Shown: positions 1 through 6,266 of the stretch, in pieces
How the letters are laid out: the number at the start of each line of letters is the position of its first letter
Numbering within the stretch: position 1 is the first letter of the stretch
NCBI GenBank assembly: GCA_016186525.1
Contig: JACPLM010000007.1
Coordinates: 1 to 14,007 of the forward strand
Direction: 5' to 3'
Length of the DNA: 14,007 nt
Origin: Candidatus Nealsoniibacteriota bacterium
GTDB taxonomy: Bacteria; Patescibacteriota; Minisyncoccia; Minisyncoccales; MHMH01
Translations under genes and position numbers: made by a program
Notes under the pieces: model-generated
What the model was told of the DNA's origin: nothing
The model's input: only the letters and a program-made list of their open reading frames with translations
Databases searched by the model: none

Positions 1-232
1 CCAATATCGCCCTGCATTTCTTTGTTTTTGTTGATTTGAAGAGCATATGCTCAAGAAAGTGGAAAAGGCCGGCATTTTCGTCATTCTCGTATGCCGAACC
101 GACATTAAAACCAACCATAACGACATTTTTCCTGCTTTTCGGGCCTTTTGCGAACAAGACCCGCAAGCCGTTATTGAAAGTTATCCGCTTAATTCCTTGC
201 ATCTGTAAATCTACCTCCAAATCCATCTTCAT
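1..232 (-). CDS. M16 (insulinase/processing-peptidase) family zinc metalloprotease, N-terminal fragment
   Basis: Reading the minus strand from the ATG at 232 gives 77 complete residues before the window ends; the 3' part of the gene lies outside. The fragment matches the start of M16 peptidases: an NNGLRVLF strand at residues 20-27, a VGSAYENDENAGL stretch at 44-56, then the inverted zinc motif H58-F-L-E61-H62 followed by MLFKST. In this family the two histidines bind zinc and the glutamate is the catalytic base, so this end of the protein looks active. Such proteins degrade peptides or process proteins; the substrate cannot be told here. No signal peptide is visible. A GGAGG lies about 8 nt before the ATG at 232. 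In-frame alternatives are ATG 247, 226 and 202, and 202 would leave the shortest N-terminus. The plus-strand ORF over the same bases is a shadow. Confidence 0.88.
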   Translation of the reverse strand, partial: MKMDLEVDLQMQGIKRITFNNGLRVLFAKGPKSRKNVVMVGFNVGSAYENDENAGLFHFLEHMLFKSTKTKKCRAIL

Positions 233-283
233 CGCGGCGCCTCCCATATTCAGATTGGAAAGAACTTGCGCTTTTAACGCTCC

Positions 284-312
284 ATCTTAGCATAAAATTT
301 ATCTTTTGTCAA
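284..312 (-). promoter_or_regulatory. Sigma70-type promoter of the M16 peptidase gene
   Basis: On the minus strand, TTGACA (312-307, a perfect -35) is followed by a 17-nt spacer and TAAGAT (289-284, 4 of 6 matches to TATAAT). Transcription would start near 277, giving a leader of about 45 nt before the ATG at 232. The -35 box lies in the T-rich tail of the terminator of the preceding unit. Confidence 0.7.
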
Positions 313-341
313 AACAAAATGAGCAGCTTCGTAAGCTGCTC
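309..341 (-). terminator. Rho-independent terminator after tRNA-Glu
   Basis: GAGCAGCTT (321-329) and AAGCTGCTC (333-341) form a perfect 9-bp stem with a 3-nt loop. On the minus strand it is followed by ATTTTGTTTTG, a U-rich tract. It lies 10 nt after the 3' end of tRNA-Glu and would end the mraZ-to-tRNA transcript. Confidence 0.8.
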
Positions 342-351
342 AAGCTGTAGG

Positions 352-426
352 CGGCCCCAACCGGATTCGAACCGGTGTTACAGGGATGAGAACCCTGCGT
401 CCTAAGCCGGGCTAGACGATAGGGCC
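352..426 (-). tRNA. tRNA-Glu, anticodon CUC
   Basis: A 75-nt cloverleaf on the minus strand. The acceptor GGCCCTA pairs with TGGGGCC (with one T-G pair), followed by discriminator G. The anticodon stem is CAGGG/CCCTG with loop TTCTCAT, so the anticodon is CTC and the tRNA decodes GAG. The T arm is ACCGG-TTCGAAT-CCGGT. The body resembles bacterial tRNA-Glu (TCGTCTAG in the D arm, GGAC before the anticodon arm). The 3' CCA is not encoded (the genome reads CCT), so a CCA-adding enzyme is needed. The gene starts 13 nt after the MurF-like stop codon and probably shares its transcript, ending at the hairpin at 321-341. Confidence 0.95.
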
Positions 427-439
427 CTATTACACGAAC

Positions 440-1516
440 TCATCGAGGGTTCCTGTCGGGCTCGGCCCTCGCGGGCATAGAGCCAGCTTCAAGTTCTTCA
501 ACTATCTCAATCATACTCATTTCTTTAGAGCCGTCAATTAGAATAAGGTCGCCTTCCTTAATTTCTTTCTGCAGGAATTTACCGGCAGAAACTGCGTCTT
601 CAAACTGGAAAATCTTTTCATCCGCCATGCCTTTGGCCTTAGCTCCCTGGCCAAAAAATTTAGCCCTGTCCCCGACTGTCACAAGCAAATCAGCCGAAGT
701 TTTTATTTCTCCGCCTATTGCCTCATGAGCTTCAATCGTATATTTGCCAATGCCCATAATATCGCCCAGTACGGCTACCTTCCTGCTGGCTCCTTCGATT
801 TTCTTTAGTATTTGCAAAGATTCCAGCATAGACAAAGATGACGCATTTTCAGAATCATCAAGGATCATGGATTTTTTAATGCCTTCTATTAATTTCATTT
901 TCCCTGATAATCCCTTATAGTTTTTGAGAGCTTCGGAAACCTGAACCAAATTCAGGCCCAAGGCCTCGCCCACGGCAGCCGCTGCCAAAGCAGAATAAAT
1001 GTAGTCCTTGCCAAAAATCTTTTCAAGCCAAATGGGAACAATGCTGCCGCTGTGATTGATTTTAAAATTCGTCCCCAAAGCCGGGAACTGGGTCAACACA
1101 ATATCCGTAGCTCTTATATCAGCCCTAGCGCCAAAACCAAATGTTACAGGATGCGAGCTGCTCTGATTTTTAATGTCTCTTACTGTTTCGTCGTCGAAAT
1201 TCAAAATTAGATAGCCGTGAGCCGGAAGCTTCTTTGCCAGTTTTGCCATTTCTGAAGCTTGGCTGATTTCTCCGTCAAAAAATTCCCGATCGGGATGATA
1301 CTCGCCCAAACGGGTTGATACTAAAATGGGCATGCTCGATTTTTTCATAAAAAACTCTGCCTCCCTATCATCTCCAACGATAAAAATATCTTTGCCAACT
1401 TTAAAATAGCGGTTCAATACTTGGAAAATCGCTTCTTTGGCCGCATCCTTAGCGTTGCCGGAAAGGATCACAACTTTTGGCCTTTTGAATAAAAATAATA
1501 AATTACTAAGGCTCAT
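440..1516 (-). CDS. MurF-like Mur ligase with eroded ATP-binding loop
   Basis: This 358-residue protein follows ftsI with an 11-nt overlap. It resembles MurF, which adds D-Ala-D-Ala to the UDP-MurNAc peptide in the cytoplasm. Family marks are LNFDDE (105-110, for LNADDP), FGFGARADIRATDI (126-139), the GKDYIYSALAAAA helix (169-181, for GRHNVYNALAAAA), LDDSENASSLSM (219-230, for IDDSYNANPxSM), VAVLGDIMGIG (248-258) and DGSKEMSMIEIVEEL (328-342). The N-terminal UDP-binding domain is absent. At the P-loop position the usual GxxGKT/S reads S-G-N-A-K-D-A-A-K (19-27): one residue shorter, with the second Gly and the Thr lost. Canonical ATP use is therefore doubtful. The last 14 residues (from GSMPARAEP) are a GC-rich tail beyond the family end. 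A TTG at 1543 would extend the protein by 9 residues, but the ATG at 1516 overlaps the ftsI stop and is preferred. It could be a pseudo-enzyme or a divergent ligase. Confidence 0.75.
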   Translation of the reverse strand: MSLSNLLFLFKRPKVVILSGNAKDAAKEAIFQVLNRYFKVGKDIFIVGDDREAEFFMKKSSMPILVSTRLGEYHPDREFFDGEISQASEMAKLAKKLPAHGYLILNFDDETVRDIKNQSSSHPVTFGFGARADIRATDIVLTQFPALGTNFKINHSGSIVPIWLEKIFGKDYIYSALAAAAVGEALGLNLVQVSEALKNYKGLSGKMKLIEGIKKSMILDDSENASSLSMLESLQILKKIEGASRKVAVLGDIMGIGKYTIEAHEAIGGEIKTSADLLVTVGDRAKFFGQGAKAKGMADEKIFQFEDAVSAGKFLQKEIKEGDLILIDGSKEMSMIEIVEELEAGSMPARAEPDRNPR

Positions 1517-3197
1517 AATCTGGAGGAATTTGCCAATAATCAATAATATATTTTGCTAAATCTTTAAATATCGGAACGGCTGAATATTCTGCGGTTTTCG
1601 TTGCGGGATTATTTAATTTTACCAGAATTATAAACTTGGGGTCAAAGGCCGGAGCAAAGCCGATAAAGCTTTGCCATGTTCTTTCCGAATATCCCGATTG
1701 ATTAATGCCTATAGATGAAAAGGAAACTTGAGCGGTTCCTGTCTTGCCGGCGATATAATAACCGGGAATTTTAGCTGCCTTGCCGAATCCGTTTTCCACA
1801 ACGCTTACAAGCATGGCCGTCACCTTTGAAGCGGTTGCCGGTGAAATTACGCCGCTTTCTATAATTTCCGGCCTAATCTCTGTCATATTGCCGTTATTTT
1901 TAATTTTCTTTACCAGATAGGGTTTTACCAGTTTCCCTCCATTAGAAATGGAGGAGAAGGCCCTGACTAATTGGATTGGAGTCATTTCTATGCCTTGGCC
2001 GAAAGAAGCTGTGGCAAAACCAATATCATAACCTTTTTTAAATTCTTTATTCAGAGAAAGAATTTCTCCGGCAAGATCAATGCCGGTTTTCTCAAAAATT
2101 CCGAATTTCTTGATATAATCAGAAAATTTTTGATTGCCCAGCTGCGATTCAGCAAAAACAGCGCCGGTATTAATCGATCTTTCCAGGACTCCAGTCATAG
2201 TTATATCTCCCGGATAACTCCTTTGGTCGTAATTATAAATTGGCCAGCCGCCGATTTCAACCACTCCGGGATCTCGATAAGTGGTGTAAGGCGTAACCGA
2301 CCCTTCATTAATTGCTCCCGACATAGTAATGGGTTTGAAAACCGAACCCGGTTCAAATATCTTTTGAATGGCGTCTGTTTGAAAAACCCGCAAATCGTTT
2401 TCTTGATAGTATTTATTGGGGTCAAAATTTGATGAATCTGCCAGAGCCAAAATTTCTCCGGAGTTGGGATTCATCACTACAATCGTTCCCCCGCCGATAT
2501 CAAGATTTTTTTGGGCGTTATTCAATAATTTTTCTGCAAAGTATTGAATATTGTAATCAATGGTCAGCTCCAAATTTGCGCCATTGGCTTGGACCGCCTT
2601 GCTATTAGTAAAAAAATAACCCAGAAGCCCCCTCTCTCCTTCTAAAATATTTTCTTTGCCTGCCAATAAATCATTCCAATATTCTTCTACACCGTATTGG
2701 CCCTGCCCGTCTTTATTAACAAAACCGAGGATGTGAGAAGCTAATTCGCCGTAAGGGTAATTCCGCAATTTTTCCTCCCCAAGATAAACGCCCGTCAGCT
2801 GCTTTTCTTTAAGCCCTAAGGCCTCTTTTTCAGTAAGCCTGTCTTTGAGCAATTCGTAAAGTGAATCTTTTTGAAATTTTATTGAAATTGATTCTTTATC
2901 CAAATCAAGAACTTGGCTTAAAACTTCAGCTGTATTCTCTTTTTCCTCCTGCGGAATTCCCGAAGGAGAAGCATAAACGAAGTAATAATTTTTATTGGTG
3001 GCTACGGGAAAATCATGATTTTGAAAAAAAATCTGGCCTCTTTCCCCCTGGGCGTCTATAAAAAATTTTTGCTGGCCCCTGGCTAGAGCCGAATAAAAAT
3101 CGTGCTGCGAAATTTGCAAAAAAACTAAGCGGCTTATAATAGCCGCCCCAAATAAAAATATCAAAACCAAAATAAGATTTATTCTCAGCTTGCCCAT
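1506..3197 (-). CDS. ftsI: Septal/elongation peptidoglycan transpeptidase (class B PBP, FtsI/PBP2 type)
   Basis: A 563-residue penicillin-binding protein that cross-links peptidoglycan at the outer face of the membrane. There is a single N-terminal membrane anchor (about residues 6-28), then a PBP-dimer (pedestal) domain to about 205, then the transpeptidase domain. All three active-site motifs are present: S285-V-F-K288 (nucleophile and lysine), S341-I-N343 and K485-T-G-T. The GGTIVVMNPNSGEILALA strand (236-253) and FGQGIEMTPIQLVRAF (399-414) are also typical. No PASTA domain is present. The order mraZ-rsmH-ftsL-ftsI is the classic division cluster, which favours FtsI over an elongation PBP. 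The start ATG lies 3 nt after the ftsL-like stop. The gene appears intact. Confidence 0.92.
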   Translation of the reverse strand: MGKLRINLILVLIFLFGAAIISRLVFLQISQHDFYSALARGQQKFFIDAQGERGQIFFQNHDFPVATNKNYYFVYASPSGIPQEEKENTAEVLSQVLDLDKESISIKFQKDSLYELLKDRLTEKEALGLKEKQLTGVYLGEEKLRNYPYGELASHILGFVNKDGQGQYGVEEYWNDLLAGKENILEGERGLLGYFFTNSKAVQANGANLELTIDYNIQYFAEKLLNNAQKNLDIGGGTIVVMNPNSGEILALADSSNFDPNKYYQENDLRVFQTDAIQKIFEPGSVFKPITMSGAINEGSVTPYTTYRDPGVVEIGGWPIYNYDQRSYPGDITMTGVLERSINTGAVFAESQLGNQKFSDYIKKFGIFEKTGIDLAGEILSLNKEFKKGYDIGFATASFGQGIEMTPIQLVRAFSSISNGGKLVKPYLVKKIKNNGNMTEIRPEIIESGVISPATASKVTAMLVSVVENGFGKAAKIPGYYIAGKTGTAQVSFSSIGINQSGYSERTWQSFIGFAPAFDPKFIILVKLNNPATKTAEYSAVPIFKDLAKYIIDYWQIPPDYEP

Positions 3198-3200
3198 AAT

Positions 3201-3530
3201 TTATTTTGCCAAAACAGTGCCATCCAAGATTTGGATATAGTTAATTTTCCCTACTTTTTCATAATTAAAACTGCTTAAAATATCTTCCAAGCTGGCCAAA
3301 GATCCTGTCTGAGAAATAACAAACTCCAAATTTTTATTTTGCTGGCTGAGCAAAACAACTTCTTTTTCATGCTGGGAAATCAAAAAACTGGTTTGGGTAA
3401 TGTTTCCTATTTGAAAAATATAGAAAATAAGAAGAGCGGTAATTAAAATAAATCCGAAAATCCAAATTTTCCGCAAGTTAATCCGCGGTAAAACCATTAC
3501 GAAAGATTGTGTTATTACTTGAACGCTCAT
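3201..3530 (-). CDS. ftsL: FtsL-like bitopic cell-division protein
   Basis: A 109-residue protein with a basic N-terminus, one membrane helix (about 22-40, from WIFGFILI) and a polar, helix-forming stretch (about 45-75, including ISQHEKEVVLLSQQNKNLE) that suits a short coiled coil. This is the FtsL/DivIC architecture: a small protein of the divisome that pairs with a DivIC/FtsB partner and helps to recruit and activate the septal transglycosylase/transpeptidase. Sequence identity in this family is very low, so the call leans on topology and on its place between rsmH and ftsI. The ATG at 3530 starts 1 nt after the rsmH stop, with no clear Shine-Dalgarno, suggesting translational coupling. A second in-frame ATG at 3497 would remove 11 residues and keep the membrane helix. 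Confidence 0.75.
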   Translation of the reverse strand: MSVQVITQSFVMVLPRINLRKIWIFGFILITALLIFYIFQIGNITQTSFLISQHEKEVVLLSQQNKNLEFVISQTGSLASLEDILSSFNYEKVGKINYIQILDGTVLAK

Positions 3531-3531
3531 T

Positions 3532-4353
3532 TTATATTTTTTTAATCGCTCTTAATTTAGCTGATCTCGAGCGAGGATTATTCCTTATCTCCCCGTAGCT
3601 AGGTACAATCGGTTTTTTTGTTAAAATTTTAAAGGATGGATTTTTGAATAAATTTTTAACTATCCTGTCCTCCAAAGAATGGAAGGAAATAACCGCCAAT
3701 CTGCCTCCTGCCTCTAAAATCTCCATAGCCTGAGGCAGGGCCGTTTTAACATTATTTAATTCATCATTAACTGCGATTCTTAAGGCCTGGAAGGTTTGCC
3801 TCGGATTTGCTCCTGCCCTATCAACGACAGCTGCCAACTGCAGGGCATTCTCTATGGGCCTTACTTTCCTTGCCTCTACAATAAACTCTGCGATGCGTCC
3901 GGCTTTTTTTTCTTCGCCGTACTCCTGCAATATTTTTTCTATTTCAATTTTTGACCAAAAATTTACTATTTTTTCGGCGGTTAATTGGTTCATCTGATCA
4001 TACCTCATATCCAATGGTTCTCTTTTTTTGAAAGAGAATCCCCTGCCCGATTCTTCCAAATGCCAGGAAGACATGCCAAGGTCGAAAAGAATTCCGTGAA
4101 CTGGCCTAAATTTATTTTTTTCAACGATCTCTTTTAAATTAGCGAAATTGTCCTGGGCTAAAATCAATCTCTCCTTGGCAACGCCCGGCCTTAGAAACAT
4201 ATCAATCCCCATAACCTTTCCTTTGGGGCCGTTCTTCTCCAATATGGCCAAACTGTGGCCGCCTTCTCCAAATGTGCAATCAATAAAATTCTCATTCGGC
4301 TGCGGGTCAAGATATCCAATGACTTCTTTTTGAAGAACAGGAATATGCGGCAT
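3532..4353 (-). CDS. rsmH: 16S rRNA (cytosine-1402 N4)-methyltransferase RsmH
   Basis: A 273-residue SAM-dependent methyltransferase that modifies C1402 in the decoding centre of 16S rRNA. Motifs in order: MPHIPVLQKEVI at the N-terminus, the SAM-binding GEGGHS (29-34), GILFDLGMSSWHLE (87-100), GRGFSF and PLDMR (103-117), NPRQTFQALRIAVNDEL, VISFHSLEDRIVK, and the C-terminal NPRSRSAKLRAI. These are all family signatures, and the length is slightly short of the usual 300 or so. The start is the ATG at 4353, 1 nt after the mraZ stop. A TTG further upstream (4365) would overlap mraZ and add four residues before the canonical MPHIPV, so it was not chosen. The position next to mraZ is the standard one. 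Confidence 0.96.
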   Translation of the reverse strand: MPHIPVLQKEVIGYLDPQPNENFIDCTFGEGGHSLAILEKNGPKGKVMGIDMFLRPGVAKERLILAQDNFANLKEIVEKNKFRPVHGILFDLGMSSWHLEESGRGFSFKKREPLDMRYDQMNQLTAEKIVNFWSKIEIEKILQEYGEEKKAGRIAEFIVEARKVRPIENALQLAAVVDRAGANPRQTFQALRIAVNDELNNVKTALPQAMEILEAGGRLAVISFHSLEDRIVKNLFKNPSFKILTKKPIVPSYGEIRNNPRSRSAKLRAIKKI

Positions 4354-4354
4354 A

Positions 4355-4786
4355 TTAAATTCCAAGTTCTTTCAAACGTTCAGCGATGTCTCCTGCCTCT
4401 GTTTCTGTTTTCTTTTTATGCTCTTCCCATTTTTCCGCATCCCAAATTTCTATCTTATTTGATAGCCCCAATACGGAAACATTTTTTTTCAAAGAAGCAT
4501 AACTTTTCAAATAGTCAGGGATTAAAATCCTCCCAAGCTTATCAAGCTCTGCGTCAGATGCGCCAGAAAGCATTATTCTCGCAAAGTTTCTCGCATCAGA
4601 TTGGGAGCTCGGCAATTCTTCTAATTTTTTTGCCATCCTCTCCCACTCGCGCAAAGTATAAATTACCAAACAATTCTCCAGCCCTTTTGTGATTACCGCT
4701 CTCTCGCCTAAATCCGGCCGGAATTTCGCCGGTATTGCCAATCTTTTTTTACTATCAATTGTGTGTTTATGCTCGCCTATTAACAT
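4355..4786 (-). CDS. mraZ: MraZ, DNA-binding regulator of the division/cell-wall cluster
   Basis: A 143-residue protein with two AbrB-like DNA-binding repeats. The family DxxxR motif is present in both: D11-S-K-K-R15 and D82-K-L-G-R86. The N-terminus MLIGEHKHTIDSKKRLAIP and the segment DKLGRILIP are characteristic. In other bacteria MraZ forms a ring that binds direct GTGGG/TGGGN repeats in its own promoter and controls the cluster; matching repeats lie at 4837-4894, around the promoter of this gene. It is the first gene of the mraZ-rsmH-ftsL-ftsI-MurF-like unit. No Shine-Dalgarno is evident before the ATG, though a leader of about 58 nt is predicted. Confidence 0.97.
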   Translation of the reverse strand: MLIGEHKHTIDSKKRLAIPAKFRPDLGERAVITKGLENCLVIYTLREWERMAKKLEELPSSQSDARNFARIMLSGASDAELDKLGRILIPDYLKSYASLKKNVSVLGLSNKIEIWDAEKWEEHKKKTETEAGDIAERLKELGI

Positions 4787-4836
4787 GGTTAGTTATCCAC
4801 TATTTTCTGGCTTATCCCCAGAGTTATCCACAATCT

Positions 4837-4894
4837 CCCACTACAATTACATTATCGCCCACTTTAAGAACATCGTCAACCCACTTAAAACCAC
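4837..4894 (-). promoter_or_regulatory. MraZ operator: four phased GTGG(G) boxes
   Basis: Minus-strand GTGGG occurs at 4841-4837, 4862-4858 and 4884-4880, and AGTGGT at 4895-4890. The spacing between neighbours is 21, 22 and 10 nt, near whole helical turns. A further GTGG at 4831-4828 is 10 nt from the first box and lies inside a DnaA-type nonamer. Known MraZ sites are repeated TGGGN or GTGGG boxes upstream of mraZ; the identification here rests on the repeats, phasing and position. Confidence 0.72.
4851..4879 (-). promoter_or_regulatory. mraZ operon promoter
   Basis: On the minus strand, TTGACG (4879-4874, 5 of 6 to consensus) is followed by a 17-nt spacer and GATAAT (4856-4851, 5 of 6). 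Transcription should start near 4844, about 58 nt before the mraZ ATG. One GTGGG box sits in the spacer just before the -10 and another abuts the -35, so a bound MraZ ring would cover the promoter. Confidence 0.8.
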
Positions 4895-4895
4895 T

Positions 4896-4917
4896 TAAAA
4901 AGGCCCGGAATGGGCCT
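4896..4917 (-). terminator. Rho-independent terminator of the membrane-protein/LamG/Clp/hydrolase unit
   Basis: On the minus strand, AGGCCC (4917-4912), loop ATTCC and GGGCCT (4906-4901) form a 6-bp GC-rich stem followed by TTTTT (ending at 4896). It lies 32 nt after the hydrolase stop codon and just upstream of the mraZ promoter elements, separating the two transcription units. Confidence 0.78.
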
Positions 4918-4949
4918 ATTTTATCCACAGCTTGTCCCCACAAAGGAGT

Positions 4950-6266
4950 TTATTTTAAAGCGTCGCGAGTGTAAAGATTGGATGGGTTCCACAAAAGCCA
5001 GCCGGAAGAAGTGGCATTTTCGGCTCCATCGATTTGAAAGCGAATTTTTTCTGAATCGTAAACAATTCCCCTATTTAAATCCACGGCTAAATTAAAATCC
5101 TGCAGCCATGGCCTAATTTTAGTTTCAAAACCGAACAAAGCAAGATAATCACGGGCAGAAGCAACGGAATAATAAATTACATCGTAAGGATTTTCAACAA
5201 CTTCAGGATAAAAATACCTGATTCCTTTTGCTGCAAATCCTCCGTAAAAATGGCTGGGATAAAGCATAAAAGAAAGGTAATCAAAATATTTTCCAGCATC
5301 AGATAATCTCTGGCCGGTTCCGTAACTGTTAAATTGGGTGGCTACATAGCCGAAAAGATCAGCTGAAAGCATAACAGTTGGCTTGTAATTTCTTAGGGAA
5401 TCTGAAATTTTTGAGAAAAAATCTCCAATCGCTTTAATTTTTTCTTCGCCGGAAATATAATTGTAATCGTCCGGGTAGCGAATGTAGTCAAACTGCAATT
5501 CGTCAAATCCGTAATCAATCGCTTTTTTGGAGAAATCAATAATATAATTCACGACTTCCTCATTTTCGGGATTCAGCCAGTATTGTTTTGCATTATCCTG
5601 CCAAAGAGAATTGGTCGTCGTAGCATCGGCCGTAGCGGTGGCCTCGGTCGTGGAAGCAAAAGTAAGGTACCAATCTGGTTTTTCTTCGATTAAAGATGAA
5701 TCCCTGAAAACGACTATCCTTGCTATTGCCCAAACGTCTTTTTCGTGCAATTTGGCAATCGAACCTTTGAGCGAAGACGACAAATTGGCGCCGTAAGATT
5801 CTTTAATATCAATAACCAGAGCATTTAATTCTGTTTCGTCTAGAAGATTATAGAAAGAGCTAAAATTTCTGGCGCCTCCCACGTAAATCCCTTTAATTTT
5901 ATCAGACCTTTCTTTGATTTGAATAATGGCGGCGGCTTTTGCCTTCTCCTCTTCAAGAAATTTTTCCGTTTCCATAATAAGCGCCTGCGCCTGTAAAATC
6001 GTTTCTTCTGACTTTTTAACGAAATCTTCGTTTTGAATCTCCGGAGTCGATGTTGATTCAACGCTGGGTTCAACGCTCGTTTCAACGCCCGATTCAGCGC
6101 CCGATGTTGACGGAGAAACACCGGGTGTTAACGCACCTGGCGTTAACGCGCCGGTAGCTGGAATATTTTCAATAAATACTTCTTTCTCTTGCTTTAAAAT
6201 AAAAACTCCTCCGGCAGCAGAGGCAAAGAAAATCAAAGCAATTATAAAAAAGCTGAAGGGTTTCAT
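4950..6266 (-). CDS. Membrane-anchored putative glycoside hydrolase, DUF4015-type
   Basis: A 438-residue exported protein. A hydrophobic segment (about 5-24) acts as signal or anchor. A Thr/Pro/Ser/Glu-rich linker follows (about 36-78), then a charged, Ala-rich probable coiled coil (82-118) and a TIM-barrel-like domain from about 125. The domain shows KGIYVGG (125-131), NALVIDIKESYG (148-159), GFDELQFDYIRYPDD (253-267), SADLFGYV, SFMLYPSHFYGG and RPWLQDF, all recognisable from the putative glycoside hydrolase family PF13200. The substrate is unknown; acidic residues in QFDYIRYPDD are candidate catalytic or binding residues. An Ala/Thr-rich insertion (about 204-220) interrupts the barrel. Its ATG overlaps the Clp-like stop by 4 nt (ATGA), so the two are translationally coupled. 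The linker is built of repeats described separately. Confidence 0.85.
   Translation of the reverse strand: MKPFSFFIIALIFFASAAGGVFILKQEKEVFIENIPATGALTPGALTPGVSPSTSGAESGVETSVEPSVESTSTPEIQNEDFVKKSEETILQAQALIMETEKFLEEEKAKAAAIIQIKERSDKIKGIYVGGARNFSSFYNLLDETELNALVIDIKESYGANLSSSLKGSIAKLHEKDVWAIARIVVFRDSSLIEEKPDWYLTFASTTEATATADATTTNSLWQDNAKQYWLNPENEEVVNYIIDFSKKAIDYGFDELQFDYIRYPDDYNYISGEEKIKAIGDFFSKISDSLRNYKPTVMLSADLFGYVATQFNSYGTGQRLSDAGKYFDYLSFMLYPSHFYGGFAAKGIRYFYPEVVENPYDVIYYSVASARDYLALFGFETKIRPWLQDFNLAVDLNRGIVYDSEKIRFQIDGAENATSSGWLLWNPSNLYTRDALK
6057..6104. repeat. Four tandem 12-nt repeats in the hydrolase linker
   Basis: Four consecutive units of the type TTCAACGCYSRN start at 6057, 6069, 6081 and 6093. 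Read in frame on the minus strand they encode the tetrapeptides SGAE, SGVE, TSVE and PSVE. The fourth unit overlaps the first half of the palindromic element at 6096-6129. The unit is a multiple of three, so copy number can change without shifting the frame. Confidence 0.75.
6096..6129 (+). repeat. Diverged copy of the TPGV palindromic element
   Basis: The second half, 6117-6129, is a perfect AACACCGGGTGTT. The first half, 6096-6108, matches AACACCCGGTGTT at 10 of 13 positions. The spacer is 8 nt (GACGGAGA), as in the copies in nusB and rnhB. Read on the minus strand it encodes LTPGVSPSTSGA, which aligns with LTPGVSSPTPGV of the rnhB copy. A neighbouring segment (6130-6144) repeats the LTPG unit once more in altered form. 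Confidence 0.72.

Larger units (their letters stand above)
4793..4929 (+). promoter_or_regulatory. Cluster of DnaA-box-like nonamers flanking the mraZ promoter
   Basis: The nonamer TTATCCACA, identical to the classical strong DnaA box, occurs at 4824-4832 and 4921-4929. One-mismatch forms are TTATCCACT (4793-4801) and TTATCCCCA (4812-4820). All have the same orientation. Three of the four lie in the predicted 5' leader of mraZ and one lies upstream of the promoter. One box overlaps a GTGG of the MraZ-type series, so part of the pattern could come from MraZ sites. DnaA binding is an inference. Confidence 0.5.

Noticed and set aside
36..290. Plus-strand ORF of 84 codons
   Set aside because: The minus strand of the same bases encodes a clear M16 peptidase start with the HFLEH zinc motif and its own promoter; the plus ORF is a shadow.
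369..380. GGTGTT near the 3' end of tRNA-Glu as a fragment of the palindromic element
   Set aside because: It is part of the normal T arm and variable region of the tRNA.
1517..1543. TTG start at 1543 for the MurF-like gene
   Set aside because: It would lengthen the overlap with ftsI, while the ATG at 1516 overlaps the ftsI stop closely and gives the expected N-terminus.
4793..4929. Replication origin (oriC)
   Set aside because: There are DnaA-like boxes, but no dnaA/dnaN neighbours, no clear AT-rich unwinding region, and a strong operon promoter in the middle; a regulatory role fits better.
5840..6121. Minus-strand Arg-rich ORF of 93 codons inside the hydrolase gene
   Set aside because: It is an alternative frame of the repeat-rich hydrolase gene; composition is artefactual and no start signal supports it.
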